Part shown: piece after piece, positions 41,381 through 48,586 of the stretch
Position numbering within the stretch: the stretch's first letter is position 1
How the letters are laid out: each line of letters begins with the position of its first letter
Assembly (NCBI RefSeq): GCF_024978135.1
Contig: NZ_JANTEZ010000002.1
Span: 620,001 to 684,000 of the forward strand
DNA from: Herbiconiux gentiana
Lineage (GTDB): Bacteria; Actinomycetota; Actinomycetes; Actinomycetales; Microbacteriaceae
DNA: 64,000 bases
Direction of reading: 5' to 3'
The notes under the pieces: generated by a model
The model's input: the letters and a program-made list of their open reading frames with translations, nothing else
Told to the model about the DNA's origin: nothing
Database searches by the model: none
Position numbers and translations under genes: made by a program

Positions 41381-42607
41381 ATGCCCGCCACCCCCGCCCA
41401 CGCCCCGCGCCCCCGCGCCGCCGTGCTCGCGCTGCCCGCCTACATCGCCGGACGTCGCGCCGAGCACGAGCTCACCGCCGCCCTCGCCTCGAACGAGAGC
41501 CACCACCCGCCGCTGCCCGCGGTGCTCGAGGTGCTGGCGCATTCGAGCGCGACCGTGAACCGCTACCCCGACACGGCGGCGCTGGCCCTGCGCGAGCGCC
41601 TGGCCGAGCTGTTCGGCGTGGGTGTCGACGAGACGGTCGTGGGGGCGGGGAGCACCGGGGTGCTGCAGCAGATCATCGCGTCGCTATGCGACCCGGGCGA
41701 CGAGGTGGTGTTCGCGTGGCGGTCGTTCGAGGCGTATCCGATCCTGGCGCGGCTCGCCGGCGCGGTGCCCGTCGCCGTGCCGTTGCGCGCCGACGAGGCG
41801 CACGACCTCGAGGCGATGGCCGCCGCGGTGACGGCGCGCACGCGGGTCGTGCTGCTCTGCACGCCCAACAACCCCACCGGGGTGCCGCTCGACGCCGCCG
41901 AGCTCGACACGTTCCTCGCCCGGGTGCCGAGCGACGTGCTCGTGGTGATCGACGAGGCGTACATCGAGTACTCGTCCTCCGACGCGGTCGATTCGGTCGC
42001 GCTGTTCCGCCGGCACCCGAACGTCTGCATCCTGCGCACCTTCTCGAAGGCGTACGGGCTCGCGGGGCTGCGCGTCGGCTACGCGATCGCCCAGGCGGCG
42101 GTCGCCGACGGCCTGCGCCGCACCGGCCTGCCCTTCGCCGTCAGCGCCCTGGCCCAGCGCGCCGCCCTCGCCTCGCTCGAGCCCGCAGCGGCGGCGGAGA
42201 TGCGGGTGCGGGTCGCCGAAGTCGTGGCCGAGCGCGCGCGGCTGACCGCGGCGCTGCGCGGGCAGGGGTGGGTCGTGCCCGACAGCAGCGCGAACTTCGT
42301 CTGGCTCCGGATGCCCGATGCCGAGCGGGAGGCGCTGGTGGAGCTGCTGGCGGCTCATCACATCCTCGTGCGGGGGTATCCGGGTGACGGGGTGCGGATC
42401 TCGGTCGCGGACGCGGCGGCGACGGATCGGGTCGTGGCGGTGCTGGCGCAGGTGGCGCCGCCGGCGTCGCTCGGCCTGGCCGGGTCGGCTGCCGCAGAGT
42501 CTGCGGGGTCTGTCGCGGCCGGGTCGACCGGGTCGGCGGGGTCACTCGCCTCTGCGGGGTCTGTCGCTGCCGGGTCAGCCGGGTCGGCTTCGGGGGTGTT
42601 CGCGTGA
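41381..42607 (+). CDS. HisC-type aromatic/histidinol-phosphate aminotransferase
   Basis: A 408-residue class I/II PLP aminotransferase. Seen: LASNESHHPPLPAV, NRYPDTAALALRERLAELFG, GAGSTGVLQQII, the LCTPNNPTGVPL block, VIDEAYIEYS, and the PLP lysine in TFSKAYGLAGLRVGY. The highest similarity of motifs is to HisC and phenylalanine/aromatic aminotransferase PatA; no his genes are nearby, so an aromatic role is more likely (inference). The last ~45 residues are a degenerate Ala-Gly-Ser repeat outside the fold. Stop overlaps the YitT gene (GTGA). Confidence 0.88.
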   Translation: MPATPAHAPRPRAAVLALPAYIAGRRAEHELTAALASNESHHPPLPAVLEVLAHSSATVNRYPDTAALALRERLAELFGVGVDETVVGAGSTGVLQQIIASLCDPGDEVVFAWRSFEAYPILARLAGAVPVAVPLRADEAHDLEAMAAAVTARTRVVLLCTPNNPTGVPLDAAELDTFLARVPSDVLVVIDEAYIEYSSSDAVDSVALFRRHPNVCILRTFSKAYGLAGLRVGYAIAQAAVADGLRRTGLPFAVSALAQRAALASLEPAAAAEMRVRVAEVVAERARLTAALRGQGWVVPDSSANFVWLRMPDAEREALVELLAAHHILVRGYPGDGVRISVADAAATDRVVAVLAQVAPPASLGLAGSAAAESAGSVAAGSTGSAGSLASAGSVAAGSAGSASGVFA

Positions 42608-43293
42608 CCTCGCTCGGTCGTGCCGGGCGGGCATCCGCCGCTCTGGAGGACGCCGCAAGCGAAGGCCACCCGACCACCGTCGCCCCGCCCCGGCGCGGAC
42701 CGCTCGCGCACTCGCCGGTCGAGGACGTGCTCGGCGTGCTGACCGGGACGTTCACGGCGTCGCTCGGCATCTTCCTGCTGAAGACGAGCGGGGCGGTCAC
42801 CGGCGGCACGGCGGGGCTCGCGCTGCTGCTCAGCTACGTCATCCCGCTGCCGTTCGGGGTCGTGTTCTGCCTGCTGAACGTGCCGTTCTTCGGGCTCGCG
42901 CTGTGGATGAAGGGGATCGACTTCACCCTCCGCTCCGTCGCGAGCGTGGCGCTGGTGTCGACGTTCTCGCTGCTGAACCCGATCGCGATCGTCTTCGAGC
43001 ACCTCGATCCGGTGTTCGCGGTGCTCGCCGGCAACCTGCTGGCCGGGATCGGGCTGCTCGTGCTGTTCCGGCACCGGTCGAGTCTCGGCGGGTTCAACAT
43101 CCTCGCGCTGATCGCGCAGGACCGGTTCGGCTGGCGGGCGGGGTACGTGCAGATGGCGCTCGACGTGACGGTGATCGTGTGCGCGCTGGCCGTCGTGCCG
43201 CCGTTGACGGTGCTGCTGTCGGCGGGTGGGGCGGTGCTGCTGAACCTCGTGCTGGCGCTGAACCACCGGCCGGGGCGGTACACGGCGGCCTGA
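42604..43293 (+). CDS. YitT family membrane protein
   Basis: 229 residues with about six TM helices (YitT/DUF161). Seen: GTFTASLGIFLLKTSGAVTG-like first helix with SGAVTGGTAGLALLLSYV, and RHRSSLGGFNILALI, which match YitT members whose role is unproven. The N-terminal 40 residues are hydrophilic. It overlaps the aminotransferase gene by 4 bp, so the two are co-translated and probably related in function (amino-acid or metabolite transport; inference). Confidence 0.85.
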   Translation: MTSLGRAGRASAALEDAASEGHPTTVAPPRRGPLAHSPVEDVLGVLTGTFTASLGIFLLKTSGAVTGGTAGLALLLSYVIPLPFGVVFCLLNVPFFGLALWMKGIDFTLRSVASVALVSTFSLLNPIAIVFEHLDPVFAVLAGNLLAGIGLLVLFRHRSSLGGFNILALIAQDRFGWRAGYVQMALDVTVIVCALAVVPPLTVLLSAGGAVLLNLVLALNHRPGRYTAA

Positions 43294-43302
43294 GCATTCC
43301 TC

Positions 43303-43408
43303 TTGTCTTCTCGGCGCGGGTGTCTTATCCTGGTGGTGCTCGCTCCCGCTGAGAGGTCGAGAAGTAAAAGCCGGGACTCCCGCCCTTCGACGGGACCCGG
43401 CTTTCGCG
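43303..43408 (+). ncRNA. Candidate small RNA with own promoter and terminator
   Basis: TTGTCT (43303-43308) and TATCCT (43326-43331) are separated by exactly 17 bp, one of the best vegetative promoters in the window. It is not followed by a reading frame. Transcription from about 43338 would yield ~70 nt: a CTCG...CGAG stem candidate, an A-rich spacer (GAAGTAAAA) and the strong hairpin 43367-43404. The gap between the convergent YitT and DUF3800 genes has no other role apparent. The hairpin could simply be a shared terminator. Confidence 0.45.
43367..43404. terminator. Bidirectional hairpin between YitT and DUF3800 genes
   Basis: Arms AAAGCCGGG (43367-43375) and CCCGGCTTT (43396-43404) pair perfectly, with inner TCCCG/CGGGA pairs. 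On the minus strand it is followed by TTTT, so it is a good intrinsic terminator of the DUF3800 gene; on the plus strand it ends CTTTCG. Confidence 0.75.
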
Positions 43409-43419
43409 CTGTCAGCGGT

Positions 43420-44004
43420 CTAGAGATCCACGTGCACGACCGACGCGACATCAGCCAACCGCCGCATCGCGTCGCCGGCCTGCTCCTCTCCGGCGAGGGT
43501 CGCAGCGATGAGTCCGAGAACGAGGTCGGCAGCCCAGAGCATGGGCTCGGAGTGGGGCTGCCGGTGTTCGAACCGGAGCGATGGAGTGATCAGCCCACGG
43601 CGTCGAAGGCGGTCGACGGTGCGATCGTCCTTCAGCATCAGGCTGGTGGTGCGGGCTTCGAGGTGCGCCAGTGAGACTCCGCGTCGCTGGAGCTCCCATG
43701 CGAGGCGCTCGAGGCAGACGGACCGGGCGCGCTCCTGCTTGCGGTGGTCCATCGGCGAGGCGATGACGATGAGGATCTCTGCGTCGAAGTGGGCGACCGC
43801 GTCGAGGGCGCGGCGGCGGTGGCGGGCGTCGAGTTCGCGCCAGTGGAGCTTGACGCCCGAGGTGCGGAGGCGTGCGAGGGCGGCGCGGTAGGGGTCGCAC
43901 CGGCCGGGGTCGGCGAGGAGGCCGCCGAGGAGGTACGAGGGGCGGGGGACGCCGACGGTTCGCATGCTCTCGTCGATCCAGGCGTGGAGGATCGGGGCGG
44001 GCAT
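43420..44004 (-). CDS. DUF3800 domain protein
   Basis: 194 residues. The N-terminal WIDESMR is the DUF3800 Asp-Glu-Ser motif, GVKLHWREL is the middle conserved block, and the ADLVLGLIAATL segment closes with the conserved Ala-Asp-Leu. The family has an RNase H-like fold and is often found near mobile or defence genes; activity is unproven. ATG 44004 is preferred: the longer frame runs into the DnaA-box repeat and is Arg/His-rich. It ends at a strong hairpin terminator. Confidence 0.8.
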   Translation of the reverse strand: MPAPILHAWIDESMRTVGVPRPSYLLGGLLADPGRCDPYRAALARLRTSGVKLHWRELDARHRRRALDAVAHFDAEILIVIASPMDHRKQERARSVCLERLAWELQRRGVSLAHLEARTTSLMLKDDRTVDRLRRRGLITPSLRFEHRQPHSEPMLWAADLVLGLIAATLAGEEQAGDAMRRLADVASVVHVDL

Positions 44005-44045
44005 CCGGAGATCGTGGCAACACCGCGGGGTGCGTGGCGTGGCGC

Positions 44046-44109
44046 GGGCCGATCTGTGGATAAGTGGCCCAGGGCGCGAGGACGCCCCGGGCCGATCTGT
44101 GGATAAGTA
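44046..44109. repeat. 43-bp direct repeat carrying two perfect DnaA boxes
   Basis: GGGCCGATCTGTGGATAAGT occurs at 44046 and 44089, and the copies stay similar beyond it. Each contains TGTGGATAA (44055-44063, 44098-44106), the exact complement of the DnaA box TTATCCACA. They lie in the gap between the DUF3800 gene and a small membrane gene, in the same orientation. Confidence 0.75.
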
Positions 44110-44111
44110 GC

Positions 44112-44303
44112 TCAGGGAGTGAGGATGCCGAGGGCCAGCGCGAGGGTGGCGAGGGAGACGCCGGCCAGGGCGACGGCGGTGGTGGCGAGCACCCGCGTGC
44201 GCGCCGGCGTGGCGGGGGCGAGTGCGGGTGCGACGGCGAAGGTGGTGGCCGCCGCATCCGCATGAGTGGATCGAGAGGCAGGGGCGGTGAGCAGGGCGGT
44301 CAT
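44112..44303 (-). CDS. Small single-TM membrane protein
   Basis: 63 residues: Ala/Thr-rich N-terminal half and a C-terminal hydrophobic helix (about 38-61, VLATTAVALAGVSLATLALA). GGAAGGA lies 6 bp before ATG 44303, which supports translation. No family recognised. The stop is 3 bp from the DnaA-box repeat. Confidence 0.55.
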   Translation of the reverse strand: MTALLTAPASRSTHADAAATTFAVAPALAPATPARTRVLATTAVALAGVSLATLALALGILTP

Positions 44304-44428
44304 GAAAAGTCCTTCCGTGGGCGTGACTCCAGACTCCCGCGCCGAGGCGGCGGGCGGATCGTCCCGCGGGACCGCCCCGGCGGTACCCCGGTGCCACGTC
44401 GTCAGTGCGCCTCGACGGTGCCGTGTAG

Positions 44429-45169
44429 TCAGCGGCGCCCGAACAGCCCCCGCCCCCGCCGCGCCCGGCGGTAGAACGGCGTCACACCGTGCAGCAGGTG
44501 CCGCGCCCCAGGCGGCGAGTACAGCACGTCGACCGGCGCCGCCGCCGAGAACGTCGCGAGCGCACGCGCGAGCGGAGCACCCAGCGACGACCGCAGCGAC
44601 TCCGGCCCCACGATGACGAGCAGGTAGCTCGCGTCGTTAGGCGGCGTGACCGTCCACCCGAGCACCGCCTCCGAGACGTCCGGATGCCCGGCGAACAGCT
44701 CGGCGAGCGCCGCCGTCATGCCGGGCGGCACCTGCGCCGGCTCCCCCACCATCACCCGCTCGCCCGCGGCGGCCACCCGCGGCGTCAGCGCCGCCTCCCC
44801 GTCGAGCAGCTGCCCGATCTCGCCCGGCAGGAACTCCTTGCCGTACGGCGAGTGCGGATTCAGCACGAGCGTCGCCCCGCGGGTCATCTCCCACAGCGCC
44901 CGGCACGGCATCGCCAGGAATGACCGCTCGAACCCCGGCACGGCCTCGAGCGTCTCGCGCAACCGACCCTCCGAGGTGTAGAACGGCTGCACCGAACGCC
45001 CGTCGGCCCCGAGCAGATCGGCGAGCTGCACGGTGCGATCTCCGGATGCCCGTCCCGGCACGATCACCGTGCTCCGCAGCAGCGCCTCCACGAATGCCGG
45101 CGCGGCGGCCCGGTCGGTCGCGGCGGACTGGAGCAGCTGCTCGAGCCGAGGGTCCACGTCATCGCTCAT
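44429..45169 (-). CDS. SseB family protein
   Basis: 246 residues. The SseB N-terminal domain (about 30-130) includes VQPFYTSEGRLRETLEAVPG, LWEMTRGATLVLNPHSPYGK and the hydrophobic LPGEIGQLL. The SseB C-terminal domain follows (AALAELFAGHPDVSEAVLGW, YLLVIVGPE). The family is linked to enhanced serine sensitivity in E. coli; biochemical role unclear. A basic Arg-rich tail ends the protein. TACGCT (45176-45181) ends 6 bp before ATG 45169: a leaderless arrangement. It is divergent from the DtxR-type gene. Confidence 0.85.
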   Translation of the reverse strand: MSDDVDPRLEQLLQSAATDRAAAPAFVEALLRSTVIVPGRASGDRTVQLADLLGADGRSVQPFYTSEGRLRETLEAVPGFERSFLAMPCRALWEMTRGATLVLNPHSPYGKEFLPGEIGQLLDGEAALTPRVAAAGERVMVGEPAQVPPGMTAALAELFAGHPDVSEAVLGWTVTPPNDASYLLVIVGPESLRSSLGAPLARALATFSAAAPVDVLYSPPGARHLLHGVTPFYRRARRGRGLFGRR

Positions 45170-45215
45170 CCCCCGAGCGTAGCGGCGCGCATCCGCTCGC
45201 TAGGCTGGTCGGATC

Positions 45216-45884
45216 ATGAGCCAGGACACGGCCACCGAGAACTACCTCAAGGCCATCTACGCCCACACCGAGTGGCAGCCCGTGCCCATCAGCCCCTCGG
45301 TGCTGGCGGGGCGGCTCGGGGTGGCGCCGTCGTCGGTGACCGAGATGGTGAAGAAGCTGGCGGCGGGCGGGATGCTCACCCACGTGCCCTACGGACCGCT
45401 CACCCTCACGGCCGAGGGCCGGTTGCGCGCGATGGGTGTGGTGCGGCGGCACCGTCTGATCGAGACCTGGCTGGTGCGCGAGATGGGCTTCGGCTGGGAC
45501 GAGGTGCACGACGAGGCCGAGGTGCTCGAGCACGCGATCAGCGAGCGGCTGCTCGACGCGATCGACGAGCGGCTCGGGCATCCGGCGCAGGATCCGCACG
45601 GCGACCCCATCCCCACGGCGGCCGGCACCGTGCCGAGCTTCGACGCGCTCCTGCTCGCCCAGGCGCCGGCGGGGCACGAGGGGCGCGTGGTGCGCATCAG
45701 CGACCGCGACCCCGAGCTGCTGCGCACGCTGGCGGCCGAGGGCATCGGGCCGGGCACGGCGGTGCGGGTGACGACGGGGCCGACGGTCACCCTGCACCAG
45801 CTCGAGAGCGAGAGCGACGCGACGGCGTCGGCCGGAACCGAGATCCCGACCGACGCGCTCGACGCGATCTGGCTGACCCCCTAG
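45216..45884 (+). CDS. DtxR/MntR family metal-dependent regulator
   Basis: 222 residues. The HTH (about 5-60) reads ATENYLKAIYAHTEW, LAGRLGVAPSSVTEMVKKLA, followed by the dimerisation domain with LVREMGFGWDEVHDEAEVLEH, which includes metal-site His and Glu residues (H-x-x-A-E-x-x-E-H). The FeoA-like SH3 domain is at about 150-222 (LRTLAAEGIGPGTAVRVT). It binds operator DNA when loaded with Fe2+ or Mn2+. The mntH operator in this window is a natural candidate target (inference). Start ATG 45216; TAGGCT ends 9 bp upstream. Confidence 0.9.
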   Translation: MSQDTATENYLKAIYAHTEWQPVPISPSVLAGRLGVAPSSVTEMVKKLAAGGMLTHVPYGPLTLTAEGRLRAMGVVRRHRLIETWLVREMGFGWDEVHDEAEVLEHAISERLLDAIDERLGHPAQDPHGDPIPTAAGTVPSFDALLLAQAPAGHEGRVVRISDRDPELLRTLAAEGIGPGTAVRVTTGPTVTLHQLESESDATASAGTEIPTDALDAIWLTP

Positions 45885-46402
45885 CCCTCCACCTCCCGCA
45901 AGTGCCGATACTTCCCCTTGAAGTACAGCAGCGGGTCGTGCTTGTGCCACGACGCCGGGCTCATCTCGTTCACCCGCCCGATCACGATGAGGTGGTCACC
46001 GGCCTCGTGCTCGGCCCAGATGTCGCAGTCGAGCCACATCAGGGTGTCGGCGATCACGGGGTTGCCCGCCGCGGTGGGCGACCAGTCGATGCCCGCCCAC
46101 TTGTCGGTGCCCGAGCGCGCGAACTGGTTCGACACGGTGTGCTGGTGGTGCGAGAGCACGTTCACCGAGAACCGTCCGGTCGAGCGGATGCGCGGGTAGG
46201 TCGTCGAGGTCGTCATCACGCTGAACGACACCAGCGGCGGCTCGGTCGAGACCGAGTAGAACGACTGGCAGGTGAAGCCGACGGGGGCGCCGTCCTCGAT
46301 GCCGCCGATGATGGTGATGCCCGAGGCGTAGTGCCCGAGCGTGTCGCGGAACACCCGCGGATCGATGGGTGTCCCGTGGGCGATGTCCGGTGCGATTGTC
46401 AT
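45881..46402 (-). CDS. Flavin reductase (RutF/HpaC-like) of monooxygenase cluster
   Basis: 173 residues of the flavin_reduct family. Seen: FRDTLGHYASGITIIGG, the GFTCQSFYSVSTEPPLVSFS block, and GRFSVNVLSHHQ. It supplies reduced FMN, using NAD(P)H, to two-component monooxygenases. ATG 46402 has AAGGAG 6 bp upstream; the longer frame to 46426 adds 8 residues within the FMN reductase gene. It is 16 bp downstream of that gene on the same strand. It is convergent with the DtxR gene, with 4 bp overlap of stops. Confidence 0.88.
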   Translation of the reverse strand: MTIAPDIAHGTPIDPRVFRDTLGHYASGITIIGGIEDGAPVGFTCQSFYSVSTEPPLVSFSVMTTSTTYPRIRSTGRFSVNVLSHHQHTVSNQFARSGTDKWAGIDWSPTAAGNPVIADTLMWLDCDIWAEHEAGDHLIVIGRVNEMSPASWHKHDPLLYFKGKYRHLREVEG

Positions 46403-46418
46403 GTCCGTCTCCTTGCGG

Positions 46419-46961
46419 TCACGCAACCGGTGCGGAGGGAGAAGCGGTGGCGTCCGCCACGCGGGCCAGCCGCGCGAGGTTCCGGGCGTACTCCGCTGCG
46501 GCCTGGGTGACGATCTCGTCGAGATGGTCCATCTGGCCGGCCACGAAGTAGAGCCCCCGCCCGGGAACGACCGCGCCGAGCTCGACGAGCAGCGGTGCGA
46601 GGTTCACGGTCGGGCCCATGGCGTGGGTGAGGTCGCCCCCGGTGTGCACCGGGATCGCCGTCACCCCCGCGAGCCCGTTCGCGGGATAGCGGTCGAGGAA
46701 CGCCTTGAGGAGCCCCGTGTACGTCGCCTTGTAGGTGGGCGACGCGAACACGGCCAGGTCGCTCGAGGCGACCCGCTCGTTCAGGGCGGCCATCACGTCG
46801 GAGGGCCACGCGAAGATCTCCGCCGTGTGATCGGCGAGGTCGATGATCTCGAGCTCGTACGATCCGGGAGCGAGCAGCTTCTCGACCAGGGTCTCGGCGA
46901 CCCTGAGCGTGCGCGACTTCGGCTTGGGGTTGCCGACGACGATCGTGACCTTCAGTGCCAT
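46419..46961 (-). CDS. NAD(P)H-dependent FMN reductase (SsuE/MsuE-like)
   Basis: 180 residues with a flavodoxin-like fold. Seen: VTIVVGNPKPKSRTLRVAET (phosphate loop of the SsuE family), DLAVFASPTYKATYTGLLKA (active-site loop with Pro-Thr-Tyr-Lys, as in SsuE) and GVTAIPVHTGGDLTHAMG. It is the second flavin reductase of the cluster, perhaps matched to one of two monooxygenases. Divergent from the lipoprotein gene across 402 bp. SsuE-type enzymes often serve sulfonate use, so a sulfur role is an alternative. Confidence 0.88.
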   Translation of the reverse strand: MALKVTIVVGNPKPKSRTLRVAETLVEKLLAPGSYELEIIDLADHTAEIFAWPSDVMAALNERVASSDLAVFASPTYKATYTGLLKAFLDRYPANGLAGVTAIPVHTGGDLTHAMGPTVNLAPLLVELGAVVPGRGLYFVAGQMDHLDEIVTQAAAEYARNLARLARVADATASPSAPVA

Positions 46962-47045
46962 TGCTTCTCACTTCATACCGATTGACAGGAAATGAGAGGG
47001 CGGCGCAGCGAGCCGAAGCGCGAGGCGTCCACCTCTCCCAACACT

Positions 47046-47169
47046 CCACCGAGGTCTTGTGGCTCGGTGGGCCCGCAACGGCTTACGTTGCCCTTCCAGT
47101 ATCGGCACCCGACGTTTCGGGCGTATTTCGCCAGTCACAATCCGTCAGAGAGCGGATGCGCATCCGCTC
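47046..47169. promoter_or_regulatory. Series of hairpins in the 402-bp divergent gap
   Basis: The gap 46962-47363 has no credible gene. On the plus strand: hairpin 1, CCACCGAG...CTCGGTGG (47046-47070, 8-bp arms); hairpin 2, GCAACG-GCTTA-CGTTGC (47075-47091); hairpin 3, CCCGA-CGTT-TCGGG (47108-47121); and a 20-bp perfect palindrome from 47150 to 47169 (GAGCGGATGC then GCATCCGCTC). The first three could be a structured leader or cis-regulatory RNA; the palindrome could be an operator. No known riboswitch motif is recognised. Confidence 0.45.
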
Positions 47170-47363
47170 GTCAGGCCGACGCCGCCGGTGGCGCAGCCGC
47201 TCTCCCGCCGCGCGTTCTGGCGCGGAGGAAGTGGCGCAACCGATCCTTCGCGGTGCCGAAACACCGGTGCAACGACGGCAGGACAGACTGACTCCGCTCG
47301 CACCACCTGCACCATTCCCGCGCATCCGCCCCGCCGGAGCGCCCTTCGACAGATGGAGACGCC

Positions 47364-48545
47364 ATGCCCCGATCCGTTCCCCGCCTCGCCTCAGCCCTCG
47401 GTCTCATGGCCGTCGGAGCGCTGGCGCTCAGCGCCTGCAGCTCCGGCAGTTCGGCCGAGGAGTCCGGCGGCTCCACCGCCCCGGCCGCCGCCGTCGGCGA
47501 CGTCGACCTCTCGGGCGTCTGCCCCGCCACCGTCGTCATCCAGACCGGGTGGAACCCCGAGGCCGAGCACGGTCACCTCTACGAGCTGCTCGGGCCCGAC
47601 CCGGTGATCGATGCGACCGCCAAGTCGGTCTCGGGCCCGCTCTACTCCGGCGGCGAGTACACCGGCGTCGACGTTCAGATCCGCGCCGGCGGCCCGGCGA
47701 CCGGTTTCCAGCCCGTGTCGAGCCTGATGTACACCGATCCCGACATCCTGCTCGGCTACGTCTCCACCGACGAGTCGATCGCGCAGTCGGCCGAGATGCC
47801 CACCACGGCCGTGTTCGCCTCGCACGACATCAGCCCCCTGATGATCATGTGGGACCCGGAGACCTACCCCGACGTGAAGACCGTGCCCGAGCTGGTGGAG
47901 TCGGGAGCGATCATCCGCTACTTCGCCGACACCGCGTACATGCAGTACCTGACCTCGGCCGGTGTCATCCCGGCCGGGCAGACCGACGCCTCCTACGACG
48001 GCACCCCGGCCAACTTCGTGGCCGCCGACGGCAAGGACGCGCAGCAGGGCTACGCTTCGGCAGAGCCGTACATCTACGAGAACGAGGTGGAGAACTGGAT
48101 GAAGCCCGTCGCCTACCAGCTCATCGACGACCTCGGCTTCCGCCCCTACCAGGACCCGGTGGTCGTTCGCTCGGCCGACGTCGCCGATCAGGCCGACTGC
48201 CTGAAGGCCATCGTGCCGGTGCTGCAGCAGGCGGAGGTCGACTACTTCGCCGACCCCGCTGAGGCGAACTCGCTCATCCTCGACCTGGCCGAGCAGTACG
48301 ACACCGGCTGGGTGTACTCCCAGGGCGTCGCCGACTACGCGGTGAAGACCATGATCGAGGACGGCATCTCGGGCAACGGCGACAACGATACCCTCGGCGA
48401 CTTCGACGAGGCGCGCGTGCAGGACCTGATGAACAAGGTGATCCCCGTCTACACCGAGCAGGGCGTGACCCCGGCCGACGGCCTCACCCCCGGCGACCTC
48501 GTGACGAACGAGTTCATCGACACGACGATCGGGATGACCGACTGA
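47364..48545 (+). CDS. Orphan ABC substrate-binding lipoprotein (NMT1/THI5-like)
   Basis: 393 residues. The signal peptide ends in lipobox LALSACSS (Cys ~25), so a lipoprotein. The mature part starts VCPATVVIQTGWNPEAEHGH, followed by IRAGGPATGFQPVSSL, DILLGYVSTDESIAQS and MPTTAVFASHDISPLMIMWD: type II periplasmic binding fold of the NMT1/THI5 group, which binds thiamine precursors, riboflavin, taurine or nitrate-like ligands. No permease or ATPase gene is nearby, so it must borrow a transporter or serve as a sensor. GGAG in ATGGAGACGCC precedes the ATG. Ligand unknown. Confidence 0.82.
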   Translation: MPRSVPRLASALGLMAVGALALSACSSGSSAEESGGSTAPAAAVGDVDLSGVCPATVVIQTGWNPEAEHGHLYELLGPDPVIDATAKSVSGPLYSGGEYTGVDVQIRAGGPATGFQPVSSLMYTDPDILLGYVSTDESIAQSAEMPTTAVFASHDISPLMIMWDPETYPDVKTVPELVESGAIIRYFADTAYMQYLTSAGVIPAGQTDASYDGTPANFVAADGKDAQQGYASAEPYIYENEVENWMKPVAYQLIDDLGFRPYQDPVVVRSADVADQADCLKAIVPVLQQAEVDYFADPAEANSLILDLAEQYDTGWVYSQGVADYAVKTMIEDGISGNGDNDTLGDFDEARVQDLMNKVIPVYTEQGVTPADGLTPGDLVTNEFIDTTIGMTD

Positions 48546-48586
48546 CCGAGCGCACTCCCGGCCCCCTCGCGGGGCGCCCGCTGGGC

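Noticed and set aside
44055-44106. A replication origin at the DnaA boxes
   Set aside because: Only two boxes, no AT-rich unwinding region, and no dnaA, dnaN, gyrB or rpmH nearby.
47046-47121. FMN or SAM riboswitch upstream of the lipoprotein/FMN reductase
   Set aside because: Looked for conserved RFN and SAM core sequences on both strands and did not find them; kept only as an unnamed structured region.
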